This document shows, one piece after another, positions 43,633 through 51,982 of a stretch of DNA of 64,000 nucleotides. Numbering within the stretch: position 1 is the first letter of the stretch; each line of letters begins with the position of its first letter. The position numbers and the translations under genes were made by a program. Origin of the DNA: Verrucomicrobiales bacterium (GTDB lineage Bacteria > Verrucomicrobiota > Verrucomicrobiia > Limisphaerales > CANJXF01); contig CANJXF010000019.1 in assembly GCA_947478865.1 (NCBI GenBank), positions 1 through 64,000 of the forward strand, given 5' to 3'. Under the pieces are notes generated by a model. It was not told the origin of the DNA. It did no database searches and worked only from the letters and a program-made list of their open reading frames with translations.

Positions 43633-44667
43633 ATGAACTGTTTTGTCACCGGCGCATCCGGCTTTATCGGCGCGAATCTCGTCCACGAGCTGGTCGCGCG
43701 CGGGCATCGCGTCAAAGTCCTCGTGCGCGGTCGAAGCGACCTGCGCGGGCTGGCCGGCGCCGACGTGGAGCGGGTCGAAGGCGACGTCGCGGATGCGGCC
43801 AAATTGCGAACCGCTTTGCGCGGATGCGATTGGTGTTTCCACGTGGCGGCGAGCTACCACCTTTGGCTGCCCGATTACGCGCCGATGTATGCCGCCAATG
43901 TGGAGGGGACGCGCCATGTGATTGAAGCCGCGGCGAGCGCCGGTTGCTCCCGGATTGTTTACACGAGCACGGTAGGATGCATTGGATTGCCTCAGGAACG
44001 CGGGGAAACAGGAGAACACCGAAGATCGAACCAGAGGATTATTCCCACGGACGAAACGACGCCGGTTTCCGAGGCGCAGATGACCAATCATTATAAATTA
44101 TCCAAATGGCAGGCGGAGCTAGTCGCCCGCGAACTCGCAGCCAAAGGATTGCCGGTCGTCATCGTCAACCCCAGCGCGCCCGTCGGACCGCGCGACGTCA
44201 AGCCGACCCCCACGGGCAAAGTAATTGTCGATTTTCTCAACCGCCGAATGCCCGCCTATCTCGACACCGGTTTGAATTGGGTCCATGTGCGCGACGTCGC
44301 GCTCGGCCACATTCTCGCCGCGGAAAAAGGACGCATCGGCGAGCGCTATATCCTGGGGAATGCGACCGGCAATTGGACCATGAAAGAAGCGTTTGCCGTC
44401 CTGGAAAAGATCACCGGAATACCCGCGCCGAAATTTCGCGTCCCCTACCCCATTGCCCTTCTGGCCGCACACGTGGACGAAGCCATTTCAAGATTAACCG
44501 GCCGGCCGCCCAAAGCCCCGCTCGCCGGTGTGCGCATGGCCCGATACAAAATGTATTTCAATCCCGCGAAGGCGATTCGCGAACTGGGCCTGCCGCAGAC
44601 CCCGCCCGAACAAGCGCTGGCCGATGCCGCGGAATGGTTCCGTGCCAACGGGTATGCGAACCAATGA
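43633..44667 (+). CDS. hpnA: NAD-dependent epimerase, HpnA-like (hopanoid-associated)
   Basis: The ATG at 43633 gives 344 residues. The Rossmann start is FVTGASGFIGANLVHELVAR; HVAASYHLWLPDYAPMYAAN and NHYKLSKWQAELVARELA hold the YxxxK catalytic pair; VVIVNPSAPVGPRDVKPTPT followed by GKVIVDFLNRRMPAYLDTG is highly characteristic of HpnA. HpnA genes usually sit with hopanoid genes; none of the other hopanoid genes is visible here, so the role could be broader. It is probably a sugar-nucleotide epimerase of envelope lipid or glycan synthesis. The 17-residue upstream extension is not favoured. Confidence 0.85.
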   Translation: MNCFVTGASGFIGANLVHELVARGHRVKVLVRGRSDLRGLAGADVERVEGDVADAAKLRTALRGCDWCFHVAASYHLWLPDYAPMYAANVEGTRHVIEAAASAGCSRIVYTSTVGCIGLPQERGETGEHRRSNQRIIPTDETTPVSEAQMTNHYKLSKWQAELVARELAAKGLPVVIVNPSAPVGPRDVKPTPTGKVIVDFLNRRMPAYLDTGLNWVHVRDVALGHILAAEKGRIGERYILGNATGNWTMKEAFAVLEKITGIPAPKFRVPYPIALLAAHVDEAISRLTGRPPKAPLAGVRMARYKMYFNPAKAIRELGLPQTPPEQALADAAEWFRANGYANQ

Positions 44668-45030
44668 ATCGGGTGCGTCCGAATCGGACCGCGGACGCCC
44701 CCCGTCCGCAGCGCATGAATGAGAGAGAAAAGTTCGAGGACGATGCCACATCTCTGCCTGTCGAAGTGCTGCGGGCGAGCGACCGCCCGCGCTCCAACTC
44801 AATTTCCCCCGATACTCGTTAAATCACAATGCGAGAACGATCCGCTAAAAGCATGAGCCTGAAGGGAAAGCTTCTGAGTCGCTGCTTGACACAACCAAAT
44901 CATTTCGATTCAGGACGGTGTCATGTCCTCAGCCGAACGAACCTCCTTGCCGAAGCAGATCGAGAAGCCTAGCCTCCGGAGTAACTACGAGCTGTAGGGA
45001 AAAAATCCGGTCTTTACACCACCATCCAAT
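44668..45030. other. Intergenic region with repeat
   Basis: No gene. It holds the diverged palindromic repeat at 44766-44795. The DUF2721 promoter should be near the right side. Confidence 0.45.
44766..44795. repeat. Dispersed palindromic repeat, diverged copy 3
   Basis: GCGGGCG (44771-44777) and CGCCCGC (44784-44790) form a 7-bp stem with a six-base loop. Compared with copies 1 and 2, an A:T pair has become G:C in the stem by changes on both arms, so pairing has been kept. Confidence 0.6.
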
Positions 45031-45510
45031 ATGCGATCCAACGAATTAACTTCCATTCTTCAGGCGGCGGTCAGCCCGGTCATCCTTGTCTCGGGGGTCG
45101 GCCTGTTGATTTTGTCGATGACCAACCGCTTTGGCCGGTTGATCGATCGCTCCCGAAAACTGGGAGATCTCCTGCGCAATGCGGCATCCGATGAGAGAAT
45201 TCGTTTTAGCGCGCAGCTAGAAATCCTGACCAAACGCGCGCGGCTACTCCGGCTGGCGATCACCTTCGCCACCTGGAGCGTGTTGATGGCGGCGATTCTG
45301 GTGATCGCATTGTTCCTGACGGCGTTCCTGCAGGTGGAAGTCGTCTTGCTCAGCGCCGTCCTGTTTATCGCCTGCCTGGTCTCGCTGATCATTTCGTTGC
45401 TGGCATTCCTGCAAGACATCAACCTTTCCCTGGCCGCCCTGAAACTGGAGCTGGCGGCCAAGGAGGGCACCAACCGCTCGTCGAAGGATGCAACTCCGCC
45501 GCAGATGTAA
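45031..45510 (+). CDS. DUF2721 membrane protein
   Basis: A 159-residue protein with three to four hydrophobic segments (AVSPVILVSGVGLLILSM, FATWSVLMAAILVIALFL, EVVLLSAVLFIACLVSLIIS). The opening LTSILQAAVSPVILVSGVGL and MTNRFGRLIDRSRKL is the DUF2721 signature. Function unknown; the conserved arginine-rich loop lies after the first helix. It stands alone. Confidence 0.85.
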   Translation: MRSNELTSILQAAVSPVILVSGVGLLILSMTNRFGRLIDRSRKLGDLLRNAASDERIRFSAQLEILTKRARLLRLAITFATWSVLMAAILVIALFLTAFLQVEVVLLSAVLFIACLVSLIISLLAFLQDINLSLAALKLELAAKEGTNRSSKDATPPQM

Positions 45511-45816
45511 CATCCCTTCACATCCCGGGCAAAACGATCGTAGGGCAGAACGGCAACACAACCGCCGGCATTTGCAACGCATGCCCAAACCGCTCAACCC
45601 CGATAGCCTTGGTTTGCTATTTTTGGCTCCATTCAAAAACCGTTGTCAAACCTCCCGCAAAAACTCCGCGTTGCGTTCACCGCGCCGCCCTAAAATACAG
45701 CTTCCTCTCCGCCGCCGTACGAGGTTGAATTGACCGAACATTGCCGAGCTGAATATCGATCCGTCTTTGGACTCGGTTTGCTGAAGGACTTGATCTGTAA
45801 ACAAAGGAAATTTCGC
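45511..45816. other. Intergenic region, nothing recognised
   Basis: No gene or strong structure. AAAGGAAA (45803-45810) is a likely ribosome site for the acylase gene. The bulk is presumably promoter DNA for that gene. Confidence 0.45.
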
Positions 45817-47931
45817 ATGAAAAAATATTTAGTCGGGCTCGCGCTGGTGGCGCTGCTGCCGTTGGCGTCGACAAACCGGGCGCTGGCCAAGGGGAAGAAT
45901 GAAGCAACGATTTACCGCGATGCATTCGGGGTGCCGCATGTGTTCGCGGAGACTCTCGAGACGGCGGCCTATGCGATCGGTTACGCGCAGGCGGAGGACC
46001 GGCTGGAGGAATTGTTGAAGAATTACCGGCGCGCAACCGGCACCATGGCTGAAGTGTTCGGGCCGGACCATTACCGGAACGATATCATTCAGCGGATGTG
46101 GCGTCATGATGAGATCAGCCGGGACAAATACCACGAGGTCAGCCCAAAAATGCGCGCGGTGATCGAAGCCTATATCGAAGGGGTGAAACGGTTCATGAAG
46201 GAACATCCCGAACAAGTGCCGCCGTGGGCGCAGGAAATTCACCCGTCCGACGTGGTCGCGCTGGGCCGTTACATCATCTGGGGCTGGCCGATGGGTGAAG
46301 CCGGCGGCGATCTGGCGCGCGCGGGCATTGAGCCGGATGAAATGGCCTATCGCGGTTCGAACGAGATATTGCTCGCGCCGAGTCGCACGGCAATGAAGGC
46401 GCCGATTGCCGTCCTGGATCCGCATTTGAGCTGGTATGGCGAGTTCCGATTTTATCAGGTGCGGATCTACGCCGGCAGTTACAACGTCTCGGGCATTTCG
46501 GTTCTTGGTTCGCCTCTGCCGAGCATCGCGCATAGCCGCTACTGTTCCCTGGGAATGACCACCGGCGGCCCGGACACGTCGGATATTTTTGAGGAGGAAT
46601 TGAATCCTGACAACCCGCGCCAATATCGCTATGACGGTAAATGGCGCGACATGACCGTGCGCAAGACGAAGATCGGCGTGAAAAACGGCGACAAGGTGGA
46701 GTCGAAAGACGTCGAACTCGAATCGAGCCACCACGGGCCGATTGTCGCGCGCAAGAACGGCAAAGCCTACGCGATGGCGATTCCTTACGCCGACCAGGTT
46801 GGACTCACCGACCAGACCTACGAAACGATGATGGCCCGCAACCTGGAGGAGATGAAACGGGCGCTGAGCCATTTGCAATTGATGATGCAAAACCTGATGG
46901 TGTCCACGATTCAGGGAGACATTTATTACGTCCGCAACGGGCGCGTGCCGATTCGCGCACCCGGCACCGACCCCAGCCGGCCTATTCCCGGCCATACCTC
47001 AGCCAACGAGTGGCGCGGGATTCATCCCTTCTCCGATCTCGTGCAAATCAAGAACCCGCCGCAAGGTTACATGCACAACAACAACGTGACGCCATTCGGA
47101 ATGATGAAGGACAGTCCATTGACGCCGGAGAAATACTCAAAATACCCCTACCTCTACAACGCCACCCGCGAAATGCCGCGCCATCAACGCGGCGAGGTCA
47201 TGACCGAACTCCTCGATGCCGCACACGATGTCACCGTGGAAGAGGCACTGGACATTGCTTTCAATCCGCAGGTCTATCACGCGGAGCTGTGGCAGGCGCG
47301 TTTGAAGGAGGCTTGGGCGTCGGCAGCGGACAAGCAGCCCGACTCGGCGGAGGTCTATGGGCTGATCGATAAATGGAATCGCCGCAGCGATGCCAATTCG
47401 GAGGGGGCGCTGGCTTTCTACGCCTTCAAAATAGGACTCGGTGACGAACTGGCAAAAAAAGTCAGTCCCCCGAGCGAGATGACCGATGCACAGCTGCTGG
47501 ATGGATTGAACAAAGGGGCGGTCTGGCTAAAAGCGAATTTCGGTTCTTTGCGCGTTCCTTACGGCAGCTACTTTCAGGTTGGCCGCGAAGGTGGAAATCG
47601 CACCTGGCCGACCAGTGGCGGTTCGGTCTCCGATGCCGGGATGGCCACCATCAAAGCCACCAGCTTCCGCAAAGTGGGAAACAAAATGGTGGGGCATAGC
47701 GGGCAGACCTCGACCCAGATTGTCATCATGACCGATCCTCCAGAGTCTTACACCGTCGTCCCTTTGGGCCAAAGCGATCACAAGGAGAGCGGACATTGGG
47801 ATGACCAGGCCGAAAAGCTCTACAGCAAAAGCCAGGCGAACCCGACCTATTTCCTGCGCAAAAAGGAATTACTCAAACATGTGACGGCGACGACCGTGTT
47901 GCAGCGGGAAACCTCAGCGGCAGCAAAGTAA
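45817..47931 (+). CDS. Penicillin acylase family (Ntn hydrolase) protein
   Basis: The ATG at 45817 gives 704 residues with a signal peptide ([19 protein letters not shown]). The alpha-subunit part begins [20 protein letters not shown] and [20 protein letters not shown]; the nucleophile of the mature beta chain is likely S181 in [19 protein letters not shown], followed by the usual DPHLSW. Later motifs include [12 protein letters not shown] and [13 protein letters not shown]. Ntn hydrolases of this group cut N-acyl bonds such as beta-lactams, acyl-homoserine lactones or other amides; the substrate here is unknown. It is a single-gene unit. Confidence 0.88.
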   Translation: MKKYLVGLALVALLPLASTNRALAKGKNEATIYRDAFGVPHVFAETLETAAYAIGYAQAEDRLEELLKNYRRATGTMAEVFGPDHYRNDIIQRMWRHDEISRDKYHEVSPKMRAVIEAYIEGVKRFMKEHPEQVPPWAQEIHPSDVVALGRYIIWGWPMGEAGGDLARAGIEPDEMAYRGSNEILLAPSRTAMKAPIAVLDPHLSWYGEFRFYQVRIYAGSYNVSGISVLGSPLPSIAHSRYCSLGMTTGGPDTSDIFEEELNPDNPRQYRYDGKWRDMTVRKTKIGVKNGDKVESKDVELESSHHGPIVARKNGKAYAMAIPYADQVGLTDQTYETMMARNLEEMKRALSHLQLMMQNLMVSTIQGDIYYVRNGRVPIRAPGTDPSRPIPGHTSANEWRGIHPFSDLVQIKNPPQGYMHNNNVTPFGMMKDSPLTPEKYSKYPYLYNATREMPRHQRGEVMTELLDAAHDVTVEEALDIAFNPQVYHAELWQARLKEAWASAADKQPDSAEVYGLIDKWNRRSDANSEGALAFYAFKIGLGDELAKKVSPPSEMTDAQLLDGLNKGAVWLKANFGSLRVPYGSYFQVGREGGNRTWPTSGGSVSDAGMATIKATSFRKVGNKMVGHSGQTSTQIVIMTDPPESYTVVPLGQSDHKESGHWDDQAEKLYSKSQANPTYFLRKKELLKHVTATTVLQRETSAAAK

Positions 47932-47950
47932 CGCGGACGGGTATCGAGGT

Positions 47951-48042
47951 TTATTGATCGGTCAAAACAACCGTGCGCGTGGCGGGATCGATCACGAATC
48001 TTTTGCCGGGCGGCGGCGGGGGAATGCGTTTGCCTTGCCTTT
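47951..48042 (-). pseudogene. Possible decayed C-terminus of a small gene
   Basis: On the minus strand one frame reads RQGKRIPPPPPGKRFVIDP then ATRTVVLTDQ and a TAA (stop at 47951-47953). The wording looks like a genuine protein end. The frame is closed upstream by a TGA within about 12 codons, so any gene here is broken. Weak evidence. Confidence 0.25.
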
Positions 48043-48189
48043 GGCGACATCGAATACAGCCCGCTCAAAATGACAGGGCGAGACTGCTCGGGTTCGAAAA
48101 GTCTTTCCCGGCAACGGGTTGATCCGCCAAGGATCAGCAAAACTCCACTTGCCTTCACCCTGCGCATCTGAAAACTTTTCGGCCTATTT

Positions 48190-49278
48190 ATGGCACACGT
48201 AAAATTGCACATTCCCGGACCGGTTGAAGTCAGCGACAAAACTTTCGAGGCGTTTCGCTCGCCGATGATTGGTCATCGCGGACAAGGGTTCAAAGATCTT
48301 TACGCGAAGATGCAGCCACAATTGCAAACCCTGCTCTCCACGCGGCAGCTGGTTTACCTCAGCACCTCCTCCGCCTGGGGCGTGATGGAAGGGGCGTTGC
48401 GCAATCTCGTTTCCAAAAAAGTTCTCTGCTGCATGTGCGGCGCATTCTCGGATAAATGGCTGGATGTCGCCAAGCGTTGCGGAAAACAAGCGGAAGCGCT
48501 GCAGGCCGATTGGGGCTCCCCCATTCGCGCCGAGGACGTCGACAAAAAACTTGCGACCGGCGAATTTGATGCGCTTACGCTCATTCACAACGAAACTTCG
48601 ACCGGCGTCATGAGTCCGCTCAGCCAGATCGCCGCGCTGAAAGATAAATATCCCGACGTGATGTTCATCGTGGACGCCGTCAGCTCGATGACCGCCGTGC
48701 CGTTGGATTTCGACGCGATGCGCATCGATGTGCTGCTCGCTGGAACCCAAAAGGCCTTCGCCCTGCCGCCCGGCTTGACCGTTTTCACCTGTTCGCCTGC
48801 CGCGCTATCGAAAGCAGCGAGCGCAAAGGATCGCGGTTACTACTTCGACTTCGTTGAATTCGAAAAGAATGCGCGCGATCACATGACCCCGAGCACGCCG
48901 AGCATTAGCCACATTTACGCGCTCTCCTCGAAGCTCGACGATTTCTTCGCCGAAGGACTCGACGCGCGCTACGCACGGCATCGCAAGCTGGCGCAAATGA
49001 CCCGCGACTGGGCGGCGCGTCACGGCTTCAATTTATTCCCGGAAAAAGATTATGAATCCGTCACGCTCACGTGCATCAGCAACGGCGCCCGCCCCGGCGG
49101 ACGCGTGGTGGATGTGGCGAAGCTGCAAAAGCTCGTGAAGGACCAGGGATTCCTCATCGACGGCGGCTACGGAAAAATCAAAGGCACGACGTTCCGCCTC
49201 TCCAACATGGGCGACGAAACCGAAGCGACGATGAACCAGCTTTACGCGGCGTTGGACAATGCGATGAAGCAGTTGTGA
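48190..49278 (+). CDS. Class V aminotransferase (serine/alanine-glyoxylate type)
   Basis: A 362-residue PLP enzyme, fold type I class V. Conserved features: LHIPGPVEVSDKTFEAFRSP at the start, IVDAVSSMTAVPLDF, and the PLP lysine K188 in LLAGTQKAFALPPG. KIKGTTFRLSNMGDETEAT closes the small domain. The family includes serine-pyruvate, alanine-glyoxylate and phosphoserine-type transaminases; the exact reaction cannot be chosen by eye. The Lrp-type regulator gene converges on it with one base between stops, a common arrangement for amino-acid genes. Confidence 0.88.
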   Translation: MAHVKLHIPGPVEVSDKTFEAFRSPMIGHRGQGFKDLYAKMQPQLQTLLSTRQLVYLSTSSAWGVMEGALRNLVSKKVLCCMCGAFSDKWLDVAKRCGKQAEALQADWGSPIRAEDVDKKLATGEFDALTLIHNETSTGVMSPLSQIAALKDKYPDVMFIVDAVSSMTAVPLDFDAMRIDVLLAGTQKAFALPPGLTVFTCSPAALSKAASAKDRGYYFDFVEFEKNARDHMTPSTPSISHIYALSSKLDDFFAEGLDARYARHRKLAQMTRDWAARHGFNLFPEKDYESVTLTCISNGARPGGRVVDVAKLQKLVKDQGFLIDGGYGKIKGTTFRLSNMGDETEATMNQLYAALDNAMKQL

Positions 49279-49279
49279 G

Positions 49280-49759
49280 CTAAGGCGAAATTGCCAGGCG
49301 CTCTTCGTTGTGCTCGTGGCTCATGAGCACGCCCTGCTCTTTGTAAGGCTTGAGCATGAAATGCGTGGCGGTCGAAACGACGCCTTGAATCGTGGCCAAT
49401 TTTTCCGAAACGAACGTCGCCACCTCGCGGAGATTATTTCCCTCGACGATGACGAGAAGATCGTAGCCGCCAGACATCAGATAGCAGGAACGGACCTCGG
49501 AATATTTGGCAATGCGTTCGGCCAATCGATCGAATCCGCCGCCGCGTTCAGGCGTGATTTTCACTTCGATCACCGCGCGCACGATGTCCACGCCGATCTT
49601 TTCCTCGTTCAAAACCGTGCGATAACCGAGAATCACGTGCTCGGCTTCATAGGATTTTATTTTCGCGGCTACTTCGGCTTCGGATTGGTTGAGCATCGAA
49701 GCGAGCTGCGCCGGTTTGAGGGCTGCGTTGTCGTGCAAAAGTTTTAAAAGCGGATCCAT
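49280..49759 (-). CDS. Lrp/AsnC-family transcription regulator
   Basis: A 159-residue protein. Residues about 1-50 look like the winged HTH (LKPAQLASMLNQSEAEVAAK); the RAM-type effector domain follows (IVRAVIEVKITPERGGGFDR, SEVRSCYLMSGGYDLLVIVE, GVVSTATHFMLKPYK). These regulators sense amino acids. The nearby aminotransferase on the other strand may be a target, though it is convergent, so this is inference. Confidence 0.9.
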   Translation of the reverse strand: MDPLLKLLHDNAALKPAQLASMLNQSEAEVAAKIKSYEAEHVILGYRTVLNEEKIGVDIVRAVIEVKITPERGGGFDRLAERIAKYSEVRSCYLMSGGYDLLVIVEGNNLREVATFVSEKLATIQGVVSTATHFMLKPYKEQGVLMSHEHNEERLAISP

Positions 49760-49996
49760 GGGTGTTGTTTACCATTGGTGCAGAAAGGCACAAAGAAAAT
49801 AACTGCGCTGGGTAGCACCTGCTTCCGGCGGGTGCGCGGGAATATAAATACCGGTGTTCAATGTTAACTGCCGCTTGTTTTAGCCTCAAAGATTCAAGAA
49901 TCAGACGAGGCTGACTCCTGACCCGCCGGAGGCAGGTGCAACCCGAACCATTTCCTTTTTGTGATTTTCCGATTGTTTTGTGCCTAAACTCCACAC

Positions 49997-50854
49997 GTGC
50001 AATCAGACGGATATAAAATTGTTCAGCTCGCGAATGGAACTTACAGCATCCATTCGGTGGCGGAACGCGAGACGTTTCATCCCGTGATCGGTCCGGTGGC
50101 CGAAGCGGAAGCGCTTTACGTGAAGCAACTCCGGTTATGCGGGCGACTGGAACGCCATGCTGGCGAATTTGTGATCTGGGACGTCGGCCTAGGCGCCGCC
50201 GCCAACGTGCTGACGCTCCTTCGATCCACGAAGGAGATTTCATCCAAAATTCGGATCGTCAGTTTCGATCACAAAATCGAACCGCTGCAATTTGCGGCCA
50301 GCCACGCCGAGAACCTTGGCTATTTTTCCGGCTACGAAAAAAACGTTCAGGACTTTGTGGAAAGGGGAAACGTCACATTTGTGAATGGAAGGCAAAACGT
50401 GGATTGGGAATTTCATTTAGGCGATTTCCCGACCTTGCTGGCTGAAACCGTTTCGGTAAAAAAGTTTCCAGCGCCGCATGCGATTTTGTTTGATGCCTTT
50501 TCCCCGGCGAAAAACCCCGCGATGTGGACGCTTCCCCTGTTCACAAAACTCTTTAACTCGCTTGACCCGCTGCGCCCGTGCGCGATGCCGACCTATTCGC
50601 GGGCGACAATGCTGCGCGTGACATTGCTGCTGGCGGGATTTTTCGTTGGCGTCGGCCACGCCACGGGTGAAAAAGAGGAGACGACAATTGCCGCGAACGC
50701 GATGAATTTAATCGATGAACCGTTGCCAAAAAAGTGGCTGGAGCGGGTGCGCAATTCCAAGAGCGCGGAACCGATGCATGATCCGTTTTATCAGCAGCGG
50801 TTCATTTCACCCGATTCCTGGGAGCGACTGGTTAAACATCCGCAGTTTCGATGA
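49997..50854 (+). CDS. MnmC N-domain-like SAM-dependent methyltransferase
   Basis: GTG at 49997 starts a 285-residue protein; no ATG fits upstream of the conserved part. IWDVGLGAAANVLTLL is the SAM-binding motif where classical MnmC reads DVGFGSGLN; ILFDAFSPAKNPAMWTLPLF is the tail motif shared with MnmC proteins. The FAD-oxidase half of bifunctional MnmC is absent. In MnmC the methyltransferase part makes the last step of 5-methylaminomethyl-2-thiouridine in tRNA; here the start is related but the residue changes leave the substrate open. A Dus gene lies 76 bases downstream. Confidence 0.8.
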   Translation: MQSDGYKIVQLANGTYSIHSVAERETFHPVIGPVAEAEALYVKQLRLCGRLERHAGEFVIWDVGLGAAANVLTLLRSTKEISSKIRIVSFDHKIEPLQFAASHAENLGYFSGYEKNVQDFVERGNVTFVNGRQNVDWEFHLGDFPTLLAETVSVKKFPAPHAILFDAFSPAKNPAMWTLPLFTKLFNSLDPLRPCAMPTYSRATMLRVTLLLAGFFVGVGHATGEKEETTIAANAMNLIDEPLPKKWLERVRNSKSAEPMHDPFYQQRFISPDSWERLVKHPQFR

Positions 50855-50930
50855 TTTTTCCCGGCAGAATTGACAGGATTTTTGCGCCCTTTCTCAATTC
50901 AATTAATTTTGTAAATTCCGTCTAAGTTTG

Positions 50931-51971
50931 ATGAATGATTTCGATTCCATTTTAAAAAATCCAGAACCGCTGTTGGCGCTCGCGCCGATGCAGGACGTGA
51001 CGGATCTGCCGTTCTGGAAGCTGATGACGCGCTACGGCGGCCCGGACATTTATTACACGGAATATTTTCGCGTTCACCCGACTTCGAACCTGGAAAAATG
51101 GATTCTCGAATCAATCACCAAAAACCCGACGGGAAAACCGGCGATTGCGCAGATGATCGGCAATGATATTCCCGCCCTCGTGCGGACCGTGAAACAACTG
51201 CAACGCCATCCCGTCGCCGCGATCGATTTGAATCTCGGTTGTCCCGCCCCGGTGGTCTATCGCAAATGTGCGGGCGGCGGTTTGTTGCGCGAACCCAAGC
51301 GGGTGGATTCCATCCTGGGCGCGTTGCGCGACGCCATAACCACGAAGTTCACGGTGAAGACACGGATTGGTTTTGATTCGCCCGAAGTCTTTGAGGAGTT
51401 GCTCCCGATTTTTGCGAAACACAAAATCGACCTGCTCACGGTGCACGGACGCACGGTGAAGGAAATGTATCGCAGCGAAGTGCATTACGATTACATCGCG
51501 CGCGCGGCGGCGACGCTCCCGTTTCCGGTGCTGGCGAATGGAAATATTTATTCCGCCGCCAAAGCAGAGGAGGTTTTGAGAATCACCGGCGCGCGCGGAC
51601 TGATGATTGGCCGCGGGGCGATTCGCAATCCGTGGTTGTTCCAACAGATCCGCCAGCATCAGCGCGGCGAGGCGCGGTTCATCCCGACTGGCCGTGACGT
51701 TCTGAGTTACTTGCGCGATTTGTTTGAAACGGTTCGCCCGCCGCAAATCAAGGAACTGGCGCACGTTCAGAAGATGAAAAAATACATGAACTACGTCGGT
51801 ATGGGCCTTGAGCCGACCGGAAAATTCCTGCACGAGATTCGCCGCGTCACGACCGAGACAGCTTTCTTCCAATTGTGCGAACAGTTTCTAGATCACGACG
51901 AGCCGATGCCGCTGGAACCTTTCGATCTCGGGCTGAAAGAAACCGACGTGATGGCCGGCGAACATTTGTAA
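50931..51971 (+). CDS. dus: tRNA-dihydrouridine synthase
   Basis: ATG at 50931 (a TTG three bases earlier is less likely) gives 346 residues. Dus motifs: LLALAPMQDVTDLPFWKLM, AIDLNLGCPAPVVYRKCAG with the catalytic Cys, DLLTVHGRTVKEMYR, FPVLANGNIYSAAKAEEVL and GLMIGRGAIRNPWLFQQI. The FMN enzyme reduces uridine in tRNA. Which of DusA/B/C-type it is cannot be told from sequence by eye. The start is 76 bases after the MnmC-like gene. Confidence 0.92.
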   Translation: MNDFDSILKNPEPLLALAPMQDVTDLPFWKLMTRYGGPDIYYTEYFRVHPTSNLEKWILESITKNPTGKPAIAQMIGNDIPALVRTVKQLQRHPVAAIDLNLGCPAPVVYRKCAGGGLLREPKRVDSILGALRDAITTKFTVKTRIGFDSPEVFEELLPIFAKHKIDLLTVHGRTVKEMYRSEVHYDYIARAAATLPFPVLANGNIYSAAKAEEVLRITGARGLMIGRGAIRNPWLFQQIRQHQRGEARFIPTGRDVLSYLRDLFETVRPPQIKELAHVQKMKKYMNYVGMGLEPTGKFLHEIRRVTTETAFFQLCEQFLDHDEPMPLEPFDLGLKETDVMAGEHL

Positions 51972-51982
51972 GGGCCGCGCTG

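Noticed and set aside
44119-44472. Minus-strand frame inside the HpnA-like gene
   Set aside because: The plus-strand protein has clear family motifs over the same bases, so the opposite frame is not a gene.
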